Below are positions 13,139 through 20,463 of a stretch of DNA of 20,463 bases, piece after piece. A model generated the notes under the pieces. That model did not search any database and was not told where the DNA came from. It was given only the letters and a program-made list of their open reading frames with translations. The stretch lies in IMG/VR virus record IMGVR_UViG_3300009320_000135, positions 1 through 20,463 of that record; one strand, written 5' to 3'. Made by a program: the position numbers and the translations under genes. This DNA comes from a virus. Numbering within the stretch: position 1 is the first letter of the stretch; each line of letters starts with the position of its first letter.

Positions 13139-13716
13139 TGTCGAAAGCAGATGATCTTGCTAAAAGGGTAAAATCACTAACTCAAAGAAAAGTAGTATTA
13201 CCTATACTTGGTATTGAGGTTGAGGTAAGGGCGTTTAGTTCAAGGACAATGCTAAACGCCGGGGTTTTGCCGTTAATACAATTCGAGCCGGAAGAGTTAG
13301 ATCCGTCAGAAGCCGAATCCAAAGCAGATGAGTTTTTGTCAATATGTAGGGACTTGTTAATATCACAGGCAATCAAACCTAAATTCGTATTTGGTGAAAC
13401 AGATAAGGAAAACGAGGTTAGTGTTGACAGCGTACCTGACGCTGACTTGACCGCTGTTTTCTATCAGGCGTTGAGTGTTAGCAACGAATTGTACTATGGC
13501 ACTAATCGAAAAGCGTACATCATAGAACAACACGAAAGGTTAGCAAAGCGTCAGGAAGAGGTAACACTTATCATAGATGCTGTTTGCCGGCGGTATTCCA
13601 TACCACCGTATGAATTGACAAAACTATCGGAATCGGAATTAAGAGAAACTATTGCAATATGTCAACTTGGACTGGAAAAAGAAAAGCAAGCAATAGAAGA
13701 GGCAAAGAATGGCTGA
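13138..13716 (+). CDS. Tail assembly chaperone
   Basis: 192 residues, joined to the tube gene by TAATG and overlapping the tape measure by eight bases. It is a soluble, helical protein: an N-terminal beta segment (KVVLPILGIEVEVRAF), then an alpha domain with FLSICRDLLISQAIKP and VFYQALSVSNELYYG, and a C-terminal part (YIIEQHERLAKRQEEVTLII, SIPPYELTKLSESELRETI, QLGLEKEKQAIEEAK). Position and make-up match chaperones that coat the tape measure and recruit tube subunits. Many siphophages make two forms by a programmed frameshift; here a single frame covers both halves and I saw no canonical slippery heptamer in the right phase. Confidence 0.72.
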   Translation: MSKADDLAKRVKSLTQRKVVLPILGIEVEVRAFSSRTMLNAGVLPLIQFEPEELDPSEAESKADEFLSICRDLLISQAIKPKFVFGETDKENEVSVDSVPDADLTAVFYQALSVSNELYYGTNRKAYIIEQHERLAKRQEEVTLIIDAVCRRYSIPPYELTKLSESELRETIAICQLGLEKEKQAIEEAKNG

Positions 13717-16700
13717 AGCAAACAAGGTCGAGTTAATAATAGCTCTAAAGGATCAGGTAACAAAAAAGTATAATGAGATTGTCAAAACGATAGGTACGGG
13801 TTACAAGTCGATTACAGGACACTATGACGCTGTTAAAAAACTTGTAACTGAAATGATCAACGCCACTAAAGCACTTGCAGTGTATGCACAAGGTTTGGAA
13901 AAACTTGCGGGGCGTTTAGACTTATCAATAGCAGATACACAACGGTATATGTATGTTTTGGAAAGGTTGGGTGTCGAAGCCGGCACTGCAAGTGGTTTGT
14001 TTCGGACGCTCAACGAAACAATAGAAAAAGCACACGATCCAACAAGTGACACTGCAGAAGCAATGGAAAAACTGGGGATTACCTATGCTGAAATGATGAC
14101 TATGTCAGATACTCAAAGAGTATATAGAGTAGTCGGAATACTATCACAAATAGAAGATAAGACGGAAAGAACATATAGAGCACAGGAATTATTGGGTGAT
14201 TCCTATCAGACATATTTAGACATGGCTGAACAAGCAGAGGGTTTAGGTGACTTATCGGAAGTCGGTATGCAAGCGGATCGATGGGCGTTAAGTGAGGATC
14301 AGGTCGATACGCTTGATAATTTCAAGGAAACATGGGATGATTTACAGCACATAATTCAGGGTGCAACCGCTGACGCTTTAGTGCCGTTTTCGGATGATTT
14401 GTCAGCATTGTTGGTACAGGTCGGTGAATTCGTAGAATCCGCAATCCCGCTGGGTCAACAATTATTAGGAAGTTTCCTACCAGTTATTACAAGCGTAATC
14501 CAACTTGGGACTGAAGTCAATGAATTAGGTGGTGGTCTTGCAGATCTATTTGCACTTTCCGCTGACGGCTGGGTAATGATTATCGACCTGTTTACAGAAT
14601 ACGATAGTTACCAAAGAGAAGCAGTTGGTGAATTAGAAGAGTTTGCAAATACATTAGAGGATGATGTTGCCGGCGGTACAAAAAGTGTTGCTCAAGCAAT
14701 GGCTGACATGAATAGAGAGACAAACCTGATAATAGGTAGTTACGGTGTATTTGCAACCGCAAGCCGTGAAGCGTCAGAAGCTCAAAGGGAATTCACAGAA
14801 GCTATCATTGATACAGTTAGTGAACCGATGGTAGGATTAGATAATATACTCACACAATATTACATGGGATTTATAGACGAGACAGAATTTCAAAATATGT
14901 TTGATATGTATATAGCAAATACGGAAAGTTCACTTAATGAGTTGCAGGATATGTATGATGTTGCACAAAGTAATCGTAGTTCCGTTGTAGGTATTGTATC
15001 ACAGGAAATAATAGACTTTTTAGAAGATAATATGGGGGGCTTTCAGGCGTTTGCTAATCAAGCAACAGAGGTTATGGTCGATCAATTACACACATATAAA
15101 GATGAGTTAGACAGCACTGCAAGGTCACTTACGATAGCGATCTCTTCATATGAAACAAGCACAATATTAAAGTTTGGTCTTAAACCGCAAGAGTTAAGAA
15201 ATTTAGAAACCCTTTTAGAATCAATAAATACTAAACGAGGTGTATTAGATCAGATAGAAGCAACTATGGTAGGATCAATATCAATGTTAGGTAGTGCAAA
15301 TACCATAATAGAAAACACCGGTGAAACACTAACAGAATTTCAATTCAGCACTTCCGACACTGTAATATCTATATTAAGCGACCTGAATACAGTAGGGACT
15401 GAATTACAGGCGGGTGTTTTGGATCACAGTATTACCGTACAGGAAGCAAGCGACTTATATGCAACGGCGGTACAGGGGATGATCGAGCGGTTTATTGCAC
15501 TAAAAGAAGTTGCGACTTGGACTCCCTTTGTTGACGATATTGACGCAATGATAGAAAATTTGCAAGAGAGTATAACTACATTAAACAACCTACTTCCAAC
15601 ATTATGGGAACGGGATAGCAGTAGTAGCGGTATAGACACTGAATTGCAAGCGTTTGAGAATTCCATAGACGCAATCGAGGGTAAGATCCGGCAATTACAG
15701 CAATCCCGTATGAACGAAAGAGAGCTTGCACTTGCACAGCACGCCGTTGAAATCGAGGCGTTGGATCTGTTAGCAGAAAAAGCAGTGCTCATGGGTGACG
15801 CTAACGACCTTGCTGAAATAGCAAATTACCGTGCTGAATTGGGATTACAACTTGCTTCCGATTTAGCAGATATAGAAGCAACGGCACTTACAAATGCTAA
15901 TACATATATAACCGCAAGCGAAACTGCACACTTGTCGGAAGCAGAAGCGTTAGAACGGGAATACGACTTAAAGGTTGAAATATTAGTTGCGGATCTTGAA
16001 TTGCTGGAATCACAGGAAGATCGGTTGCGAGTTGGTGAAGCAATCAGGGTGTTAAATGAAGATTTACAGGTAGCTCTACAGGATTTGTCAGAAGCAGATA
16101 GAGTGGAAGCACTTGAATATGCAAACGAGGTAATTGCGGAACGCCGTGAGTCGTTAATGAACGAAGTACAAATATTAGCAGAAGAGTATGCCATTAACCA
16201 ACAAAACCTATATACAACGCTTTCGCAAACCGAAAATTTACAGGATAGACAAACAATACTACAAGCACTATACGACCTTGAATTGACATACCACGAAGCC
16301 GTTGACGATAAAATAGACGCTCAAGCGGAAACCATAAGCACACAATATTTTCCATACCTTGAAAACTTTTTCAATGCTTTTAGAGACGGTAAAGACGCAA
16401 TGCAACAATTTTTCATTGCATTGCGAAATGAAATATTGCGGACTGTAGCAATGGAAGCGTTTAAGGCACTAATTAAATTGGTGCTTGCTTGGGTAACGAG
16501 TGGGGGGTCAACGATTGGTGAAGCAACGGCGGGTGCAGTAACCGCACCGCAATTCATGGGTTATCAAACAGGTGGTTATGTACCGGATGTTGGTGAATTT
16601 GGGGATCTACACCCCGCACTATTAGAGCGGGGTGAATTGGTCTTACCCCGTGATATGGTAAATCGTATGAAACAGGGTGACAGCATAAGCAAAAGTAGTA

Positions 16701-16813
16701 ATATTAACATTACCCTTGCAAGCACTTTTAGTTCTGCTTCAAAGACTGAAATGCTGGAAAGTGCAAACCTGATAGTGAAGTGTTTAAGAGAAAGGGGTGT
16801 GACGGTTGAATAA
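13709..16813 (+). CDS. Tail tape measure protein
   Basis: 1034 residues, the longest gene of the window. The N-terminus carries the tape-measure core pattern (ALAVYAQGLEKLAGRLDLS, TASGLFRTLNETIEKA). A central region has hydrophobic stretches (QLLGSFLPVITSVIQLG) that could help DNA entry. A long coiled coil covers about 660-890. The C-terminus has the recurrent TGGYVPDVGEFGDLHPALLE and RGELVLPRDMVNRM motif, which contacts the tail tip. Tape measures fix tail length; at about 1.5 angstroms per residue this predicts a tail near 150 nm, an estimate only. It overlaps both neighbours. No lytic transglycosylase or peptidase motif was seen within it. Confidence 0.92.
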   Translation: MAEANKVELIIALKDQVTKKYNEIVKTIGTGYKSITGHYDAVKKLVTEMINATKALAVYAQGLEKLAGRLDLSIADTQRYMYVLERLGVEAGTASGLFRTLNETIEKAHDPTSDTAEAMEKLGITYAEMMTMSDTQRVYRVVGILSQIEDKTERTYRAQELLGDSYQTYLDMAEQAEGLGDLSEVGMQADRWALSEDQVDTLDNFKETWDDLQHIIQGATADALVPFSDDLSALLVQVGEFVESAIPLGQQLLGSFLPVITSVIQLGTEVNELGGGLADLFALSADGWVMIIDLFTEYDSYQREAVGELEEFANTLEDDVAGGTKSVAQAMADMNRETNLIIGSYGVFATASREASEAQREFTEAIIDTVSEPMVGLDNILTQYYMGFIDETEFQNMFDMYIANTESSLNELQDMYDVAQSNRSSVVGIVSQEIIDFLEDNMGGFQAFANQATEVMVDQLHTYKDELDSTARSLTIAISSYETSTILKFGLKPQELRNLETLLESINTKRGVLDQIEATMVGSISMLGSANTIIENTGETLTEFQFSTSDTVISILSDLNTVGTELQAGVLDHSITVQEASDLYATAVQGMIERFIALKEVATWTPFVDDIDAMIENLQESITTLNNLLPTLWERDSSSSGIDTELQAFENSIDAIEGKIRQLQQSRMNERELALAQHAVEIEALDLLAEKAVLMGDANDLAEIANYRAELGLQLASDLADIEATALTNANTYITASETAHLSEAEALEREYDLKVEILVADLELLESQEDRLRVGEAIRVLNEDLQVALQDLSEADRVEALEYANEVIAERRESLMNEVQILAEEYAINQQNLYTTLSQTENLQDRQTILQALYDLELTYHEAVDDKIDAQAETISTQYFPYLENFFNAFRDGKDAMQQFFIALRNEILRTVAMEAFKALIKLVLAWVTSGGSTIGEATAGAVTAPQFMGYQTGGYVPDVGEFGDLHPALLERGELVLPRDMVNRMKQGDSISKSSNINITLASTFSSASKTEMLESANLIVKCLRERGVTVE
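16610..16634 (+). other. GC-rich inverted repeat inside the tape measure gene
   Basis: CACCCCGC (16610-16617) and GCGGGGTG (16627-16634) form a perfect 8-bp stem with a 9-base loop, within the codons for HPALLERGEL. Its stem shares the ACCCCGC/GCGGGGT core of the hairpin after the capsid gene. No T-run follows. It may affect message stability or be chance in conserved coding sequence. Confidence 0.35.
16791..16797 (+). promoter_or_regulatory. Ribosome binding site supporting the TTG start at 16806
   Basis: AAAGGGG lies eight bases before TTG 16806. A stop in the same frame at 16800-16802 excludes any longer start, and the next ATG lies over 100 codons downstream. Confidence 0.6.
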
Positions 16814-18434
16814 ATACGAAGCAACGGATGGATTGGTATGTGATATAGTCACACACCCTGACTATTATCCTCGGTTGTGGGTAAGACTACCGTTAGTGCC
16901 GGCGTTTAAGAATTTTAATGTTAAAGCGAACACAAATGATTTTACAAGCATAGACGGTAGTGTCCACCGATTGGTACTTTCAACACCAAAGTTAGATATG
17001 TCTTTTGATATAGATGTTATTGACAGTGAAACAAAGGCGGTGCTTGAAGAGATAGAAAAGCGTGGCGTACCCGTGCAGATATACAGTCACAATGCCGGCA
17101 GTCGGTTGTTTTCCGCTTCACTTGAAGATACCATACCGGAAGGTAGTATGCTGTCAATAACAGCGGATGTTTGCACGCCGTACATATTGAAATCTGACGC
17201 TGGACATGGGTATAAGTTGGTGTCAGCAAGTAATGAAGATAACTACAGTGCCGGTGTTCCGGTAGGAATATCCGAAATAGCGGATTTTATACTACAGCGT
17301 GGTATGGTGTTTCAATGTGCGGTAAATAACTTAATAGACAACTCAATATTAGACGGTGACACAAACTGGACTTTTAGTGATGATAATGTTTGTGAAGTGA
17401 TAGACGGATCTTGGTTAAACGATGATTTTGGTACTATCCTGATAACCAACGATGACGATTATGCCACAAGTGCAACCTTTGCTACTAACGATGACGAGAA
17501 TTATGCAGTAGTGGTTTGCGGGTATCAATCAAGCGGTCAAATAAAGATACAGATAACATGGGATGGTGGAGATGTTACGGTTGCGAATCATGCAAAGGGT
17601 ACAGGTCTAATAAATGAAACAGTAGAAGTGCCGTCAAATACAAATTGTCGATTAAAGTTAATTTGTCAAGATGGTGACTTTGCTTGTTTCACCGCACCGG
17701 CTGTACTACAGGGAAAGAGTGTTATATTGAGCATGGAAAGTGCAGTGTTAATACCTTATGCAAATGCAGTCGAGAATTTCACTTGCGGTGCTTATTTGAA
17801 GATAGAAGATTTACACCTACAGCAATACGATAGTGAGGGGCTTTGTGTTGTAAGTTGCTATTGTCAGCCGGCGGGGGGGTTTGGACAAGAATCGGAAAGC
17901 ACGGTGTTGTACCTGAAAAATAACAATGTTTCCGGTGTTGGTTATCGAATGAGTTTTATGAATAATCACGGTGACTATGGTATATCTTTTCAAGTGGAAT
18001 CCGATCAAGATTCGGAAGAGATAACACACACCGCTGGGGATATTTGGTTTGTAGCTATAGCTTATGGACATAATACAACCGCACACCCTGACACTGTTAT
18101 AAGACGGATGTATGCAAAAAACATAACTACAGGCACTTTGCACACGATCAATTCAACGAATACAACCCGTTATCTGACAAACGATACAATGTATATAGGA
18201 TCTCAAACAGGTGAAAATACTTTTTGCGGTCTTATCGGTGGAGTGTCAGCACAAACAGTGCCGGTAAGTGACATTACAGATTACATAAGCTACATGACAG
18301 ACGAGAATATCATAGACATATTTAGGAATACCATCGGAAGGGCTTTTTACCTATCGACTAAACTCAAACCGACCCCGTGGGAAAGAAAAAAGTATGACGG
18401 GTCTATCGACTTAAAACAGTGTGGTATTGAGTAA
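16806..18434 (+). CDS. Dit-like distal tail protein with carbohydrate-binding/LamG-type modules
   Basis: 542 residues from a TTG start that overlaps the tape measure by eight bases. Residues about 1-165 look like a Dit-type domain (AFKNFNVKANTNDF, STPKLDMSFDIDVIDSETK, LEEIEKRGVPVQIY), which would form the ring at the tail end. Residues about 175-315 start with NLIDNSILDGDTNWTFSDD and end with SVILSMESAVLIPYA, like a jelly-roll carbohydrate-binding module. Residues about 320-500 resemble a LamG/concanavalin-like domain (TVLYLKNNNVSGVGYRMSF, then TMYIGSQTGENTFCGLIGGV, then DITDYIS). This is the layout of an 'evolved' distal tail protein that binds host surface sugar. The C-terminus (PTPWERKKYDGSID) continues directly into the next gene at a TAATG junction. 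Sugar binding is inferred, not shown. Confidence 0.68.
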   Translation: MNKYEATDGLVCDIVTHPDYYPRLWVRLPLVPAFKNFNVKANTNDFTSIDGSVHRLVLSTPKLDMSFDIDVIDSETKAVLEEIEKRGVPVQIYSHNAGSRLFSASLEDTIPEGSMLSITADVCTPYILKSDAGHGYKLVSASNEDNYSAGVPVGISEIADFILQRGMVFQCAVNNLIDNSILDGDTNWTFSDDNVCEVIDGSWLNDDFGTILITNDDDYATSATFATNDDENYAVVVCGYQSSGQIKIQITWDGGDVTVANHAKGTGLINETVEVPSNTNCRLKLICQDGDFACFTAPAVLQGKSVILSMESAVLIPYANAVENFTCGAYLKIEDLHLQQYDSEGLCVVSCYCQPAGGFGQESESTVLYLKNNNVSGVGYRMSFMNNHGDYGISFQVESDQDSEEITHTAGDIWFVAIAYGHNTTAHPDTVIRRMYAKNITTGTLHTINSTNTTRYLTNDTMYIGSQTGENTFCGLIGGVSAQTVPVSDITDYISYMTDENIIDIFRNTIGRAFYLSTKLKPTPWERKKYDGSIDLKQCGIE

Positions 18435-20463
18435 TGCCGGCATGGATTAAAAGAGAACCTGCAACAATAGAAATCGGTGTTGGTGAAGTATTGTCAGCCG
18501 GCGGTGAATTGAATAACGAAGCACCGTATATATTACAGGCAAATAAGGCTTCATATCACATAATAGCATATCTCAAAGCAAGCGTATCTACTGACGAGGA
18601 GTATTTTGGAGTGGATTACCCTGACTTTTATCCTACATTAGATAGTGTGAGCATACGGTTTCTTAACATAACAGGTACAGATAGGTATTATAATTTAGCT
18701 GGTCAACAACAAAGTCCCGCTTTAACCATAACTTTACGATATTGTGAAACTGAAATAGATCCGCAAGACGAGGATGACTTAAAAGACTTGTACGATGACA
18801 GTACAATATTAGGGACTATTGAACCGGATATACAAGGTAACAATATGACACTGGATCTTGGTGACTTATCAGGTGATGAGCTTGCATATATTACAGACTA
18901 TGGTATTCTTATTGAGCTGAATGACACCATGCCGGCGGGGACATATTATCCTTCCCCCCGCACAATGATAATACAAGATATACAAATATTCTATCATTAC
19001 AAACATGAATATCCGGAGACTTATACCGATGGTCAACCGCTTGTTCGACAAAATATAGCAAGCATATTAGCAGATACTTCTGTAGTAGATGGAAGTGTAC
19101 GAGAAACGGTTGTAATAAAAAACAAATATGGTACTACTTTGTATTCAATCAGTACAGGTATAGACACAAGTCAATATTCAAGGGTTAATGCAGATATGGA
19201 AAGTACAACGATGTCAACGCTGGGAACACAAACGATTAGTATAGATAAACGAGAGCTTAATGTTAGTGATATTGAAACTATGCTTGACCTGAAAGAATGT
19301 AACATAAGACATACAATCTATTATAAATATAGCGGGTCTGAATATATTTTACATACAAGCGGTGGTTATATTAAAGGGGTGACGGGGGATATACACACTA
19401 TCACAATCAAATACGCTGGTCTTTTAGAAAACCTAAAACATAAGGGTTATTATAGACATAGACTTGGGTCATATCTTGAAATAACGCCGGATGGATGTGA
19501 TGATGTCCCGCCGGTACATGGAAGAGCGGTTTCATCTTTGTGGGGTGTATTGACAAATAGTCACGAAACAGCAAGTCACGATGTTTTCCTTAATGATTGG
19601 TACTACTTGTGGCAACGGTATGATAATGTTTATGTATATACAGAAGAGGATGATATAAACGAGGGGTTTGAGGGCGGTACTTATGCAGATGTTGCTGACT
19701 TATTGATAAAAATGCTTGGTGTTGTTGTATGTAGTACAAACCAATGTCCCGTTTTGGTATTTCACCCCGCCGTATATAGACCTTCAATGCAAATAATAAA
19801 TATAGACTTGGAAAGCGAATGTAACAATGTAAAGTGGAATACAAAAGATTGGGATAACTTCGACACTTGTACGGTCAGTGGAAATAGTTATGAGAGCGTA
19901 TCAAAACAGACAACTATTGATTTGGATAAAGAATCTCTGACAGGAATGAATAAAACAATTTCACCAACAAACAGTGCGGGGGTGTGTCCTTACAAGGACT
20001 TTGCAAGGACACAAACACGGCGGGGTATTGCGGGTCAATGGTTACAACGGTATGCTTCAACAAAGATCGTTTTAGGGTTTGATATTGGTAAAAAAGGAAT
20101 TGGAATTATGGTGGGGGATCAGATACTTATAACAAGTATAGATGGTGTTATTGACGGGATATATTTCCTTGTAACCGAAACAAACATAAATATCAAAGGG
20201 AAAACATCCGTTAAGTGTGTTCACTACAAAGATACACCGGCACTGCACTCAACTTTCGAAGAGTCAGCACCGCTTGCTATTTATAAGCACTCACAATCCC
20301 GTCAATATATTGAAAATTACAGTTGGGGTACGGATGTATTAGATGATGTTACGCCATCCGCAACGGTGTATAATGCTTGCTGGGAGTTCGGAACATATCA
20401 CGGTACGCCGTATGGGTCAGAGTGGGGGACATGGAGTACACACGCTCAATGTAGCTATGAATT
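18434..20463 (+). CDS. Tail hub/tail-associated protein, 5' part, runs off the window
   Basis: A continuous frame of 676 complete codons starts at ATG 18434, overlapping the preceding stop by one base, and is still open at the right edge. Residues 1 to about 200 are a beta-rich domain (MPAWIKREPATIEIGVGEVL, GILIELNDTMPAGTYY, MIIQDIQIFYHY), possibly a binding module. Residues about 200-600 look like a tail hub: RELNVSDIETMLDLKECN, IKYAGLLENLKHKGYY, then the C-terminal GIGIMVGDQILITSIDGVID, GIYFLVTETNINIKGKTSVK, as in gp27/Tal-like proteins that close the tube. After residue 600 a new segment begins (SWGTDVLDD, WEFGTYHGTPYG), which could be a linker, fibre or lysin. The call is by position and this hub-like pattern; no peptidase motif is visible in the part present. 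Confidence 0.62.
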   Translation, partial: MPAWIKREPATIEIGVGEVLSAGGELNNEAPYILQANKASYHIIAYLKASVSTDEEYFGVDYPDFYPTLDSVSIRFLNITGTDRYYNLAGQQQSPALTITLRYCETEIDPQDEDDLKDLYDDSTILGTIEPDIQGNNMTLDLGDLSGDELAYITDYGILIELNDTMPAGTYYPSPRTMIIQDIQIFYHYKHEYPETYTDGQPLVRQNIASILADTSVVDGSVRETVVIKNKYGTTLYSISTGIDTSQYSRVNADMESTTMSTLGTQTISIDKRELNVSDIETMLDLKECNIRHTIYYKYSGSEYILHTSGGYIKGVTGDIHTITIKYAGLLENLKHKGYYRHRLGSYLEITPDGCDDVPPVHGRAVSSLWGVLTNSHETASHDVFLNDWYYLWQRYDNVYVYTEEDDINEGFEGGTYADVADLLIKMLGVVVCSTNQCPVLVFHPAVYRPSMQIINIDLESECNNVKWNTKDWDNFDTCTVSGNSYESVSKQTTIDLDKESLTGMNKTISPTNSAGVCPYKDFARTQTRRGIAGQWLQRYASTKIVLGFDIGKKGIGIMVGDQILITSIDGVIDGIYFLVTETNINIKGKTSVKCVHYKDTPALHSTFEESAPLAIYKHSQSRQYIENYSWGTDVLDDVTPSATVYNACWEFGTYHGTPYGSEWGTWSTHAQCSYE

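Noticed and set aside
13670-13716. Programmed frameshift near GGAAAAAG in the chaperone gene
   Set aside because: The A-run is not a canonical X-XXY-YYZ heptamer in the reading phase, and no alternative frame downstream would add a useful extension.
1-20463. Recoded stop codon or alternative genetic code
   Set aside because: Genes end in TAA, TAG and TGA alike, and long frames contain no in-frame stops, so the standard bacterial code fits.
1-20463. tRNA genes, CRISPR arrays, insertion sequences, integrase or attachment sites
   Set aside because: No cloverleaf, regularly spaced repeat, transposase-like frame or integrase motif was seen, and gaps between genes are too short to hold them.

Overview
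The window is a gene-dense, single-strand stretch of the late (virion) region of a tailed bacteriophage or prophage. All genes supported here lie on the + strand. Most are separated by fewer than 60 bases or overlap by 1 to 56 bases, as in one long late operon. No gap exceeds 57 bases. The order (terminase, portal, head morphogenesis, protease/scaffold, decoration, major capsid, connectors, tail tube, chaperone, tape measure, distal tail, hub) and the lack of a sheath gene point to a siphovirus. Base composition is low-to-moderate GC (roughly 40% by eye). Isoleucine ATA and arginine AGA are common, purine-rich AAGGA-type ribosome binding sites precede most genes, and TAA, TAG and TGA all act as stops (standard code). 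This fits a Gram-positive-like (Bacillota) or other AT-leaning host, but nothing in the window fixes the host. No integrase, repressor, lysis enzyme, tRNA, IS element or CRISPR array was seen.

Layout. 1-321: 3' end of a DNA methyltransferase. 329-463: a 44-aa helical protein. 505-2413: terminase small and large subunits. 2486-2692: a small two-helix membrane protein behind an inverted-repeat region. 2696-4903: a portal fused to a MuF-type minor head protein. 4905-7773: three accessory genes of unknown function inserted in the head cluster; one carries two domains of the polyvalent-protein/anti-restriction kind and one carries a duplicated NGWSNWxTW domain. 7785-10147: protease/scaffold, decoration protein and major capsid protein. 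10168-10187: a GC-rich hairpin. 10201-12122: head-tail connectors, tail terminator and a small basic protein. 12122-16813: tail tube, chaperone and tape measure. 16806-18434: a Dit-like protein with carbohydrate-binding/LamG-type modules. 18434 to the right edge: an unfinished tail hub-like protein.

How the genes work together. The terminase pair packages DNA through the portal. The MuF domain, protease/scaffold, decoration and capsid proteins build the head. The connectors close it, and the chaperone assembles tube subunits around the tape measure. The distal proteins probably recognise a surface glycan. The most interesting parts are the accessory trio directly behind the MuF domain (candidate co-packaged effectors), the portal-MuF fusion, an adaptor with an inserted beta domain, the hairpin after the capsid gene, and an apparently complete absence of GGCC, GCGC and CGCG while CCGG is abundant. 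Everything was read by eye without searches, so family names below the well-known virion genes are motif-based.
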